5,558 bases of DNA from Candidatus Jidaibacter sp. (GTDB lineage Bacteria > Pseudomonadota > Alphaproteobacteria > Rickettsiales > Midichloriaceae), in the NCBI GenBank assembly GCA_021298045.1, contig JAJTHY010000127.1, positions 1 to 5,558 on the forward strand, in the 5' to 3' direction. Both the position numbers and the translations under genes were made by a program. The notes beneath the pieces were generated by a model. The model made no database searches. It was not told where the DNA came from and saw only the letters and a list, made by a program, of their open reading frames with translations. This document shows positions 1 through 5,557 of the stretch, piece by piece (within the stretch, counting starts at the first letter, position 1; every line of letters starts with the position of its first letter).

Positions 1-2
1 CC

Positions 3-29
3 TGGATCCCCGCCTACGCGAGGATGACA
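3..29. repeat. REP-like palindromic repeat (WIPAYARMT type)
   Basis: The stretch contains an imperfect hairpin: ATCCCCGC (6-13), loop CTAC, GCGAGGAT (18-25), a stem of 8 with one mismatch. Translated in one frame it gives WIPAYARMT, close to the WIPAYAGMT peptide that often appears in spurious ORFs over dispersed palindromes in alphaproteobacteria and other bacteria. It is much more GC-rich than the sequence that follows. It probably lies between genes, and its left limit may be cut by the window edge. It is not followed by a strong T run, so I do not call it a terminator. Only one copy is visible here; the repeat identity rests on recollection of the family. Confidence 0.7.
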
Positions 30-225
30 AAAAGGGTAGTGGTCCTGCAATGACACTCATTATGCTAATTAACCATTTTTTGACGACGCCTTATTCATAA
101 TTCAGATACGATATGAAAATTTTTAATGCGGTCGCCCTGTAACAATCCATAATTTACAAAGATTTTTAGTTGCTATTCACTAAAGAAAATGATAGAGTTC
201 GAAAACCGCAAATTATGTATTATTT
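30..225. other. non-coding leader upstream of the Ppx/GppA gene
   Basis: I see no convincing gene in this stretch; all frames are broken by stops within short distances. The longest small open frame starting with ATG near the middle (114) encodes only nine residues. The promoter of the downstream gene must lie here if it is not read through from the left, but no pair of good -35 and -10 boxes stands out: TTGCTA (170-175) followed 17 nt later by TAGAGT (193-198) is the best weak candidate. No Shine-Dalgarno sequence precedes the ATG at 226. Confidence 0.5.
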
Positions 226-1317
226 ATGTCTAAAAGGCGAAAATTTGTCCTGATAAAGTTCATCATCCTTTTCACTATAATCTTTTCGTTTTTGGCCCAT
301 CATTATTTATATCACGAATTTTGTATAGAAACTAGATATGCCTTTGATTTTGGCTCTGGAGCTATTAAATCTAAAGCCGTACAATTCAATGCATGCACCA
401 ATAAAATCCATAAAATATTTGGTCAATTTGATAAACCTATAAAATTCATTCATTGTTTAGTTCCATCTGAAAATGGAGCGCATCATGTGGACGAAAAATG
501 CATCAACCGCGCCATTATAGAGTTTAACAATTTTGAAAGTGAATATAATATATCTTGTCATAAAAATAAGTGCGCGGGTGTTGCAACTGCTTGGGCTAGA
601 AAGGCGGATAATATAGACGTAATTATCAAGGCGTTAGAGAGCAATGGAGTTAAAATGAAGGTTTTATCTCAGAAAGATGAGGGTATTTATGGCTTCAATG
701 CTGTGCTGAATAGTCCTGATGTTGAGGGTGTTGCCCCGGAAGACCTTATAGTTTGGGACCTTGGTGGTGGCAGTTTTCAATTGTCTATGTTAGATGAAAA
801 AGGTGATATATATGTGTATCATGGTCCGCATGGCGTGGAGAGTTTTGAGCGTGAATTGAGAGAAAAATTTGAACTACCGGCTTCTGCAGATATGCCATTT
901 TTTAGTGGAGCAGAGCTTGAAGAGACTTTTGAGTATGTATACGAAAAATATGGAAGAGCTATTTTGGAAGACCAAGTAATAGCTGATAAACTTAAAAATA
1001 ATCCAAAGATTAAGGTATATGCTATAGGTGGTCCGCTAACTAAAGGCATTAAAAAACAAATGTATGTCCCGCAGCATGCAACCCTATTAGATTTGAAAAG
1101 CACAGCTTTTGTATTTGAAAATCGCTCCGCTGATGATGTGTATTGGAATTCATTTCCAGAATTACCTATGCACTATGTGAAGTCTGCGCAAATTTCATTG
1201 GTGTTAGTGCATGGTATAATGCAGGGCCTGGGTGTTGACAAAATCGATATAATAGACACTACTTTAGCGGATTATGTTTTGTACGAGAAGGACCTCTGGC
1301 GTAATTCTCAGGATTGA
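226..1317 (+). CDS. membrane-anchored Ppx/GppA family phosphatase
   Basis: Family members hydrolyse polyphosphate or pppGpp and belong to the actin/Hsp70-type ATPase superfamily. The 363-residue product begins with a basic KRRK patch and one hydrophobic segment (about 7-24), predicting an N-in anchor or uncleaved signal with the rest outside the cytoplasm. The phosphate-1 loop is DFGS (41-44), the VATAWAR stretch (119-125) matches the VATxxxR region, E152 in KDEGIYG fits the catalytic glutamate, phosphate-2 is DLGGGS (178-183), and AIGG (266-269) fits the second nucleotide-lobe glycine motif. It lacks the C-terminal HD-like domain of long PPX (about 500 residues in E. coli), so it is a short form. 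Six cysteines, C33, C57, C77, C92, C111 and C116, are all in the first lobe and none follow. The start is the first in-frame ATG; no SD is visible. Substrate is unknown; polyphosphate, pppGpp or, given the export, a nucleotide are all possible. Confidence 0.85.
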   Translation: MSKRRKFVLIKFIILFTIIFSFLAHHYLYHEFCIETRYAFDFGSGAIKSKAVQFNACTNKIHKIFGQFDKPIKFIHCLVPSENGAHHVDEKCINRAIIEFNNFESEYNISCHKNKCAGVATAWARKADNIDVIIKALESNGVKMKVLSQKDEGIYGFNAVLNSPDVEGVAPEDLIVWDLGGGSFQLSMLDEKGDIYVYHGPHGVESFERELREKFELPASADMPFFSGAELEETFEYVYEKYGRAILEDQVIADKLKNNPKIKVYAIGGPLTKGIKKQMYVPQHATLLDLKSTAFVFENRSADDVYWNSFPELPMHYVKSAQISLVLVHGIMQGLGVDKIDIIDTTLADYVLYEKDLWRNSQD

Positions 1318-1336
1318 GTGATGTGGGTGGAAGAGC

Positions 1337-1963
1337 CTAGGTAGTTTTGGTATTGCACAAATCACTAATCAAACATTTGTCGCACTCTGGCTTCCTAGCT
1401 TTACATGTATAGCGGCCATGAAGCACTAACCAATGGTGCGCGTAATCCTTCCAAACATCTGGTATTGATTTCATTAATTCCTGCTCGGTTTTCTCCACAT
1501 TAGTAGTCTTGCAAAGACCTATACGATTGCTAACGCGAAAAACATGTGTATCAACCGCAATCACTTTATGCCCCCAAATTGAATTCAGCATAACATTTGC
1601 AGATTTTCTACCTACCCCAGGCAATTTACAAAGGGTTTCAAAATCACTTGGTACTTCACCAGCAAATTGCTCAACTAAGACTTTGCTTAGGGCAATTATA
1701 TTTTTGGCTTTATTGTTGAAAAGACCAATGGTTTTAATGTGCTCTTTCAAAGCTTCTTCACCCAAGTTAATCATCTTTTCTGGAGTTCCAGCGACTTCAA
1801 ATAATTTTGGCGTTACCTTGTTCACGCCTTTATCGGTAGACTGCGCAGAAAGCACGACCGCCACCAAAAGCTCATACGGATTGGAATAATGAAGCTCAAT
1901 TTTTGGTTCTGGTTTATTTTCTTTGAAGCGACGAAAAATTTCGTTTATCTTTTGCTTATTCAT
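1337..1963 (-). CDS. nth: endonuclease III (DNA glycosylase/AP lyase)
   Basis: This enzyme removes oxidised pyrimidines from DNA and nicks the abasic site, starting base excision repair in the cytoplasm. The 208-residue protein is full length (E. coli Nth has 211). The helix-hairpin-helix is LPGVGRKSA (114-122) with catalytic lysine K120, followed by the VDTHVFRV segment with catalytic aspartate D138; both numbers equal those in E. coli. The C-terminal 4Fe-4S loop has cysteines at 187, 194, 197 and 203, the C-x6-C-x2-C-x5-C spacing of the family. The gene is convergent with the phosphatase gene, leaving 19 nt between the stops and no room for an intrinsic terminator. Upstream it is divergent from the glycosyltransferase gene. 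The ATG has no SD; it is preceded almost directly by TATAAC. Nothing in the protein looks damaged. Confidence 0.97.
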   Translation of the reverse strand: MNKQKINEIFRRFKENKPEPKIELHYSNPYELLVAVVLSAQSTDKGVNKVTPKLFEVAGTPEKMINLGEEALKEHIKTIGLFNNKAKNIIALSKVLVEQFAGEVPSDFETLCKLPGVGRKSANVMLNSIWGHKVIAVDTHVFRVSNRIGLCKTTNVEKTEQELMKSIPDVWKDYAHHWLVLHGRYTCKARKPECDKCLISDLCNTKTT

Positions 1964-2026
1964 GTTATACCAAATTTCAAAATCTAATACTACTACCTAA
2001 ATTTATTTTGAAATTTAGCATAAGGT
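1964..2026. promoter_or_regulatory. divergent promoter region with AT-rich palindrome
   Basis: This short gap must drive nth to the left and the glycosyltransferase operon to the right. It carries a perfect 12-bp inverted repeat, AAATTTCAAAAT (1972-1983) and ATTTTGAAATTT (2005-2016), with a 21-nt centre. The similarity continues outward with two mismatches to about 19 bp per arm. Each arm supplies a TTCAAA that could act as a -35 box for the gene on the far side: for nth, TTCAAA (2007-2012, minus strand), 17 nt, TATTAG (1984-1989); for the other gene, TTCAAA (1976-1981), 16 nt, TAAATT (1998-2003). The palindrome is directly seen; the promoter assignments are inference and the boxes are weak. 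It could instead be an operator or a small MITE-like insertion. Confidence 0.4.
1972..2016. repeat. inverted repeat, 12-bp perfect arms
   Basis: AAATTTCAAAAT at 1972-1983 is the exact reverse complement of ATTTTGAAATTT at 2005-2016. Beyond the arms, TTATACC on the left faces a GCATAA-type sequence on the right, so the pairing extends imperfectly. The left arm is part of a 20-nt sequence found again, inverted, at 5339-5358. Confidence 0.85.
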
Positions 2027-3013
2027 ATGCGAACATCTCGGAAACAAGATAATGCCAAAATGCCCAAAAGTAAAACCATATTTAGCCTCGCTGTTGTAAC
2101 TCCATTTTTCAATGAGGAGCATTGTGTTAAAGCTTATTTCGCAAGGGTCATTCCAATATTAAATAAAGTTACTAAAGAATGGGAAATATTATGTGTAGAT
2201 GATGGCAGCACAGATAAAACTGCCGAGCATCTGCAAAAGCAAGCGGAGCTAAATAGCAGAATTAAAATAATTACTCTTTCACGAAACTTTGGCAAAGAAG
2301 CAGCTCTAACTGCTGCATTTGATTATGCCCATGCTGATGCAATCATTCCGATTGATGCAGATCTTCAAGATCCTCCGGAGTTAATACCAGATATGATCAA
2401 GCTTTGGAAGGAAGGATATGTTGTGGTAGATGCGGTAAGAAAATCAAGAGCAGATTCGCAATTTAAAAAAATGTTTGCGTGGGTTTTTCATAGATTAATG
2501 AATCTTTTAACAGATGGTAAAGTGCCATCAGATGTTGGTGATTTTAGATTAATTGACAAAAAAGCTGTGGACGCAATTCGAATGATGGATGAAAAAACCA
2601 GGTACATGAAAGGTATAGTGTCCTGGGTGGGGTTTAAGCGCACACAGCTTGAATATTCTCGCCCCGAGAGATTTGCGGGGCAAAGCAATTTTAACTTCTT
2701 AAAGCTTTTTAAGCTGGCATGTGATGGCATATTTTCTTTCAGCAGTAAGCCACTTAAAATCTGGCTATATATTGGGGTGATGCTCTCGGGAATTTCATTT
2801 TTTTATGCCTGCTTTCTTATAGCTAGAACTATCCTATATGGGGTTGATCTACCTGGGTATGCATCGATTATGGTTTCCATATTGTTTATGGGAGGGGTGC
2901 AACTAATAAGCCTTGGAGTTTTGGGTGAATATATTGCAAGGATATTCAAAGAAGTAAAGAATCGCCCAATCTATATAGTGGATAAAACCCACGGGTTTGA
3001 GGAAGATGAGTAA
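2027..3013 (+). CDS. GtrB/DPM1-like family 2 glycosyltransferase
   Basis: The 328-residue protein is a GT-A fold transferase that, by family, moves a sugar from a nucleotide donor to undecaprenyl (or similar polyprenyl) phosphate at the inner membrane. The domain starts at LAVVTPFFNEE (21-31); VDDGSTD (57-63) binds the nucleotide; DADLQDPPE (110-118) carries the metal-binding DxD; RPERFAGQS (212-220) is the conserved acceptor-side motif, followed by an amphipathic stretch. Two membrane helices follow (about 244-268 and 279-302), as in GtrB, ending in a KNRPIYIVDK tail typical of this group. The first ATG gives about 20 residues before the domain and has TAAGG only 1 nt upstream, an awkward spacing; the in-frame ATG at 2060 (residue 12) is an alternative. 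The gene overlaps coaE by 8 nt. The sugar and its final destination (lipid A, O-antigen or other glycan) cannot be read from the sequence. Confidence 0.92.
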   Translation: MRTSRKQDNAKMPKSKTIFSLAVVTPFFNEEHCVKAYFARVIPILNKVTKEWEILCVDDGSTDKTAEHLQKQAELNSRIKIITLSRNFGKEAALTAAFDYAHADAIIPIDADLQDPPELIPDMIKLWKEGYVVVDAVRKSRADSQFKKMFAWVFHRLMNLLTDGKVPSDVGDFRLIDKKAVDAIRMMDEKTRYMKGIVSWVGFKRTQLEYSRPERFAGQSNFNFLKLFKLACDGIFSFSSKPLKIWLYIGVMLSGISFFYACFLIARTILYGVDLPGYASIMVSILFMGGVQLISLGVLGEYIARIFKEVKNRPIYIVDKTHGFEEDE

Positions 3014-3641
3014 AGAAAGTGTACTGCTAGATCCAGCTGCTGGTCAGCTAATTGCAATAACTGGCGGTATAGGAAGCGGTAAAAGTTTTGTGCTGCAGTA
3101 TTTAAAAGAATTAGGTTTTGTAGTATTTGATGCTGATAAAGCCGTGCATGAAATGCTTGCGAGTGAAGGAAGTGCTTATGAAGAAGTTAAACATAAATTT
3201 CCAGATGCTGTAATCAACAACGAAATAAACCGCAAAATTTTAGGTGAAATAGTATTTAATGATAATGAAAAGCTTAGTGCGCTCGAGAAAATTTTGCATC
3301 CCAAAGTTTGGGAAGCTAGAGATGTCTGCATAAAGCAGAATCCAGGTAAATCAGTGGTCTGTGAAATCCCATTACTATTTGAAAAAAATCAGCAGGATAA
3401 TTACGATTTGATCATTGTAACTACTGCACCACTTTATAAGCAAAGAGACAGAGCATTGCAAAGAAAAGACATGACGGAGGATAAATTTAATGCGATAATA
3501 GCACAACAAGTTCCAGATGTAATTCGTTTGCGTGGTGCAGACTTTGTGATTGAAACTGGGGTAAGCGAGCAAGAAACAAGAAGGCAAATCAGGGAAATAG
3601 TTGTAGATGGCAGAAATAAGAGAAATAGTGCTCGACACTGA
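3006..3641 (+). CDS. coaE: dephospho-CoA kinase
   Basis: CoaE phosphorylates the 3'-hydroxyl of dephospho-CoA with ATP, the last step of coenzyme A synthesis, in the cytoplasm. With the ATG chosen here the protein has 211 residues. The P-loop GGIGSGKS is at 20-27, the DAD motif at 42-44, ILHPKV at 96-101, the EIPLLFE motif at 120-126, and the lid arginines in QRDRALQR (146-153). ADFVIET (178-184) is the usual C-terminal strand. The P-loop normally comes within the first 8-10 residues, so there is an N-terminal extension of about 12. A TTG at 2997 would add three more residues; I prefer ATG 3006, within the glycosyltransferase stop region and preceded by GAGGAAG. Its last 35 nt overlap dnaQ. 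The tight overlaps on both sides suggest translational coupling. Confidence 0.96.
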   Translation: MSKESVLLDPAAGQLIAITGGIGSGKSFVLQYLKELGFVVFDADKAVHEMLASEGSAYEEVKHKFPDAVINNEINRKILGEIVFNDNEKLSALEKILHPKVWEARDVCIKQNPGKSVVCEIPLLFEKNQQDNYDLIIVTTAPLYKQRDRALQRKDMTEDKFNAIIAQQVPDVIRLRGADFVIETGVSEQETRRQIREIVVDGRNKRNSARH

Positions 3642-4293
3642 GACCACAGGGTTATATGCAAAAAGCGGTGATAAAATTGTTGAGATAGGTTGTGTCGAGC
3701 TAATAAACAAAGTGCGCACAGGTTCAACTTTTCATACCTATATAGACCCACAACGCGATATTCCTATGGAGTCTTTTAAGATTCATGGTATCTCAGCCGA
3801 ATTTGTGAAAGGTAAACCGATTTTCTCTAAAATAGCCAAGGACTTTTTGGATTATATCGGCAACAGTCAGCTGATAATCCACAATGCTGGTTTTGATATT
3901 TCATTCCTCAATTATGAACTTGCTACAATAGGGCATCCAGAAATCTCTTTTAACCGGGTTATTGATACTTTAACCTTGGCTCGCCGCAAACATCCAGGTG
4001 CGCCTGCATCTTTAGATGCGTTATGTAAACGCTTTAATATTAGCTTGGAATCTCGCGATAAGCATGGTGCTTTAATTGATGCAGAATTGTTAGCACTTGT
4101 ATATGTGGAGCTAGTTGGAGGCGCGCAATCAAGTTTGGATTTGGCCAGCAAAAAGGTAAACGTTGGTAATAGCTCCCCCGTTTTGAGAGAGCGGCGCCCT
4201 GCCAGGTCTTTTTTAGCATCGGCACAGGAAGAGTTAGAGCATGCCGATCTTTTAAAAGGGATAGCTAATCCTTTATGGCTTAAAAATAATTAG
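3607..4293 (+). CDS. dnaQ: DNA polymerase III epsilon subunit, 3'-5' exonuclease
   Basis: Epsilon proofreads for the replicative polymerase core. The 228-residue protein (E. coli 243) shows all DEDDh motifs: ExoI DTETTG with D10 and E12, ExoII HNAGFD with D97, and ExoIII HGALIDAE with H153 and D158. After the exonuclease domain, QSSLDL at 174-179 fits the QxSLDL-type beta-clamp binding motif, at the place where E. coli epsilon carries its clamp motif. The remaining tail (about 183-228), ending in NPLWLKNN, corresponds to the flexible segment and the polymerase alpha-binding end. The ATG lies inside coaE; AGGGA at 3591-3595 is a rather distant SD (11 nt). coaE-dnaQ adjacency is common in alphaproteobacteria, where secB often follows; secB is not present here. 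No odd residues are seen at the catalytic positions. Confidence 0.97.
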   Translation: MAEIREIVLDTETTGLYAKSGDKIVEIGCVELINKVRTGSTFHTYIDPQRDIPMESFKIHGISAEFVKGKPIFSKIAKDFLDYIGNSQLIIHNAGFDISFLNYELATIGHPEISFNRVIDTLTLARRKHPGAPASLDALCKRFNISLESRDKHGALIDAELLALVYVELVGGAQSSLDLASKKVNVGNSSPVLRERRPARSFLASAQEELEHADLLKGIANPLWLKNN

Positions 4294-4554
4294 ATTTGGG
4301 CTTAATGTTTATTTACAATGTTCCGGAATGTCAGTGAGATACGCTGAGTTCTGCTGATGATTCGTCCCTCATATTTATCAGTTTTCCGTGCTGCAATTAC
4401 AGTATGTATTAACGCTTGAGTTTACTTTCACTTTGTTATAAATAAGGTGTCGTTATTTTTGAAATTTATATTAAGGGCGTGATGACAATTGCTGAAAGAC
4501 TTAAGTAAAATTATCTTCTCTTTATAAAAATTTATATGTGATTGGATTGTACTT
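4294..4554. other. non-coding gap between dnaQ and the bla pseudogene
   Basis: No gene is supported here on either strand; small open frames are ten or so residues. There is no hairpin plus T-run that would end the operon. A possible promoter for the beta-lactamase gene is TTGAGT (4416-4421) with TATAAA (4437-4442) at a short 15-nt spacing, about 110 nt before the start codon. TTTTTGAAATTT (4456-4467) followed by TTAAGG resembles the right arm of the nth/glycosyltransferase palindrome. A small palindrome TTCCGGAA lies at about 4321-4328. The immediate upstream sequence of the ATG at 4555 shows no SD. Confidence 0.45.
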
Positions 4555-5363
4555 ATGCTTACCTTATCAAAGTCTTTAATGGTGGGCGCCATTATGGGAT
4601 TATTCTGTTTACCTGCGAGTGCCTTGGAAAATAGTTTTATTGCAAAGGAAGGTGGTAAAATAGTAAAGCAGATAGGCAAATGCGAAAAACGCCACTCACC
4701 ATTTTCCTCATTTAAAATTCCTTTGGCTGTCATTGGTTTTGATTCTGGCATATTGATATCTCCAGAAGCTCCGGCAGTGGAGGTGACACCTGAAATAGAG
4801 AAAAATTACTTTATCCATTATAACCCTAAAAAATACCCTGGAATGCTTTTTTGGAAAGAGACGCAAACACCACAAAGCTGGATGCGTAACTCTGTAGTAT
4901 GGTATTCTTTATACATCACACATAAGCTTGGTATGAAGAAGTTTCAAGAATATGCAAATAAGCTTAACTACGGGAACAAAAATGTTATTGGAGACCCTGT
5001 TAAAAAAGATGGTTTGATGGGTTCGTGGATCGATGGTTCTATTGAAATATCGCCTTTAGAACAAGTTGAGTTTATAGAGAACTTAGCTAACATTAAACTA
5101 CCTGTATCCAAGGCTGCGCAAGAAAATACGCTTCAGATAATATATCAATAATCTATATTTGATGGCTGGAAGCTTTATGGAAAAACTGGTAATGGCATGA
5201 AAATGGGGTGTTTTGTTTGTTGGGTTGAAAAAGACGCTAGGCGCATAGCATTTGCTCAGTATATTGAGCAACCGGAAGCGCGCTTATAAGTGGCGGTAAT
5301 GTTGCCAAAGAACTTGCTAAAGATAATTTGACAAGTTTGATTTTGAAATTTGGTATAATTTAA
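4555..5363 (+). pseudogene. bla: class D (OXA-type) beta-lactamase, broken by stop and frameshift
   Basis: An intact copy would hydrolyse beta-lactams in the periplasm through a serine acyl-enzyme with a carboxylated lysine. The first 198 codons give a signal peptide (about 1-23, ending LPASA), SSFK at 51-54 (S51 nucleophile, K54 general base), SVV at 113-115, YGN at 139-141 and a tryptophan at 158. TAA at 5149-5151 then stops it. The same frame continues after the stop with GWKLYGKTG (5164-5190), which holds the KTG box needed for catalysis, then GCFVCW and FAQYIEQPEARL, to a stop at 5287. The reading then resumes one frame over from 5286 as ISGGNVAKELAKDNL, matching the usual C-terminal helix, to TAA 5361-5363. 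Restored length would be about 269 residues, normal for the class. The truncated 198-residue product lacks KTG and should be inactive. Rickettsia felis is recalled to carry a class D enzyme, so presence in such a lineage is not strange. Confidence 0.92.
5339..5358. repeat. 20-nt repeat, inverted copy of 1965-1984
   Basis: GATTTTGAAATTTGGTATAA here is the exact reverse complement of TTATACCAAATTTCAAAATC at 1965-1984, next to the nth start codon. It covers the last codons of the restored beta-lactamase frame (ILKFGI). Flanking bases do not match beyond the 20 nt, so it is a short dispersed element or the end of one, not part of a long duplication. A further GGTATAAT octamer occurs twice, at 5352-5359 and 5392-5399. 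Confidence 0.85.
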
Positions 5364-5467
5364 AAAGATTGCTGGAAATTCCTCATATTATGGTATAATG
5401 AGTTGGGAAATATGCTAAAATCAGATATCGATGCGAGATCAAAAATCAGATGGCATACTCCCCGACA

Positions 5468-5557
5468 TTATAGCTGCATGGCAGGTAATATCTGGCATGC
5501 AAGCCGCTTAATTATGTCTGCGCCCTGAATTATTAGCTCTTTTAGCCAATCTATACC
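5468..5557 (-). CDS. possible C-terminal fragment of an unknown protein, cut by window edge
   Basis: On the minus strand a frame is open from the right edge to a TAA at 5468-5470, giving 29 residues that include WLKELIIQGADIIKRL, an amphipathic helix-like sequence. I do not recognise a family. It is convergent with the beta-lactamase pseudogene. A frame of this length is easily open by chance, and the region overlaps a hairpin, so this is only a candidate; another minus-strand frame from the edge closes after 16 codons. Confidence 0.25.
   Translation of the reverse strand, partial: GIDWLKELIIQGADIIKRLACQILPAMQL
5475..5501. repeat. hairpin: TGCATGGCAG / CTGGCATGCA
   Basis: TGCATGGCAG (5475-5484) faces CTGGCATGCA (5492-5501) across a 7-nt loop, giving a ten-position stem with one internal G-G mismatch. 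There is no T run on either side, so it is not a typical intrinsic terminator. It may be a terminator-like or REP-like structure between the pseudogene and whatever lies to the right, or chance. Confidence 0.5.

Noticed and set aside
819..1103. 94-codon minus-strand open frame inside the phosphatase gene
   Set aside because: It is antisense to a gene with clear family motifs; its translation is low in complexity and matches no family I know.
1318..1336. Bidirectional terminator between the phosphatase gene and nth
   Set aside because: Only 19 nt separate the stops; CCTAGG is palindromic but there is no usable stem with a T run.
1509..1889. 126-codon plus-strand open frame inside nth
   Set aside because: It is antisense to the helix-hairpin-helix and catalytic region of nth, which fully explains the sequence.
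2997..3005. TTG start for coaE three codons before the ATG
   Set aside because: The ATG at 3006 is a better codon, sits in the typical stop/start overlap, and the extra residues add nothing conserved; it cannot be fully excluded.
3375..3751. Two overlapping minus-strand open frames across the end of coaE and start of dnaQ
   Set aside because: Both lie antisense to conserved parts of coaE and dnaQ; neither has recognisable motifs or a ribosome site.
3912..4225. Minus-strand open frames inside dnaQ
   Set aside because: They are antisense to the ExoIII motif and C-terminal tail of dnaQ and look like shadows.
4428..4751. 107-codon minus-strand open frame upstream of and over the beta-lactamase start
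   Set aside because: It overlaps the signal peptide and SSFK region, which are explained by the plus strand, and has no recognisable domain.
5149..5151. Stop codon reassignment or programmed readthrough to make a full beta-lactamase
   Set aside because: The other genes end normally at TAA, TGA or TAG, and a second frameshift lesion follows, so decay is the simpler explanation.
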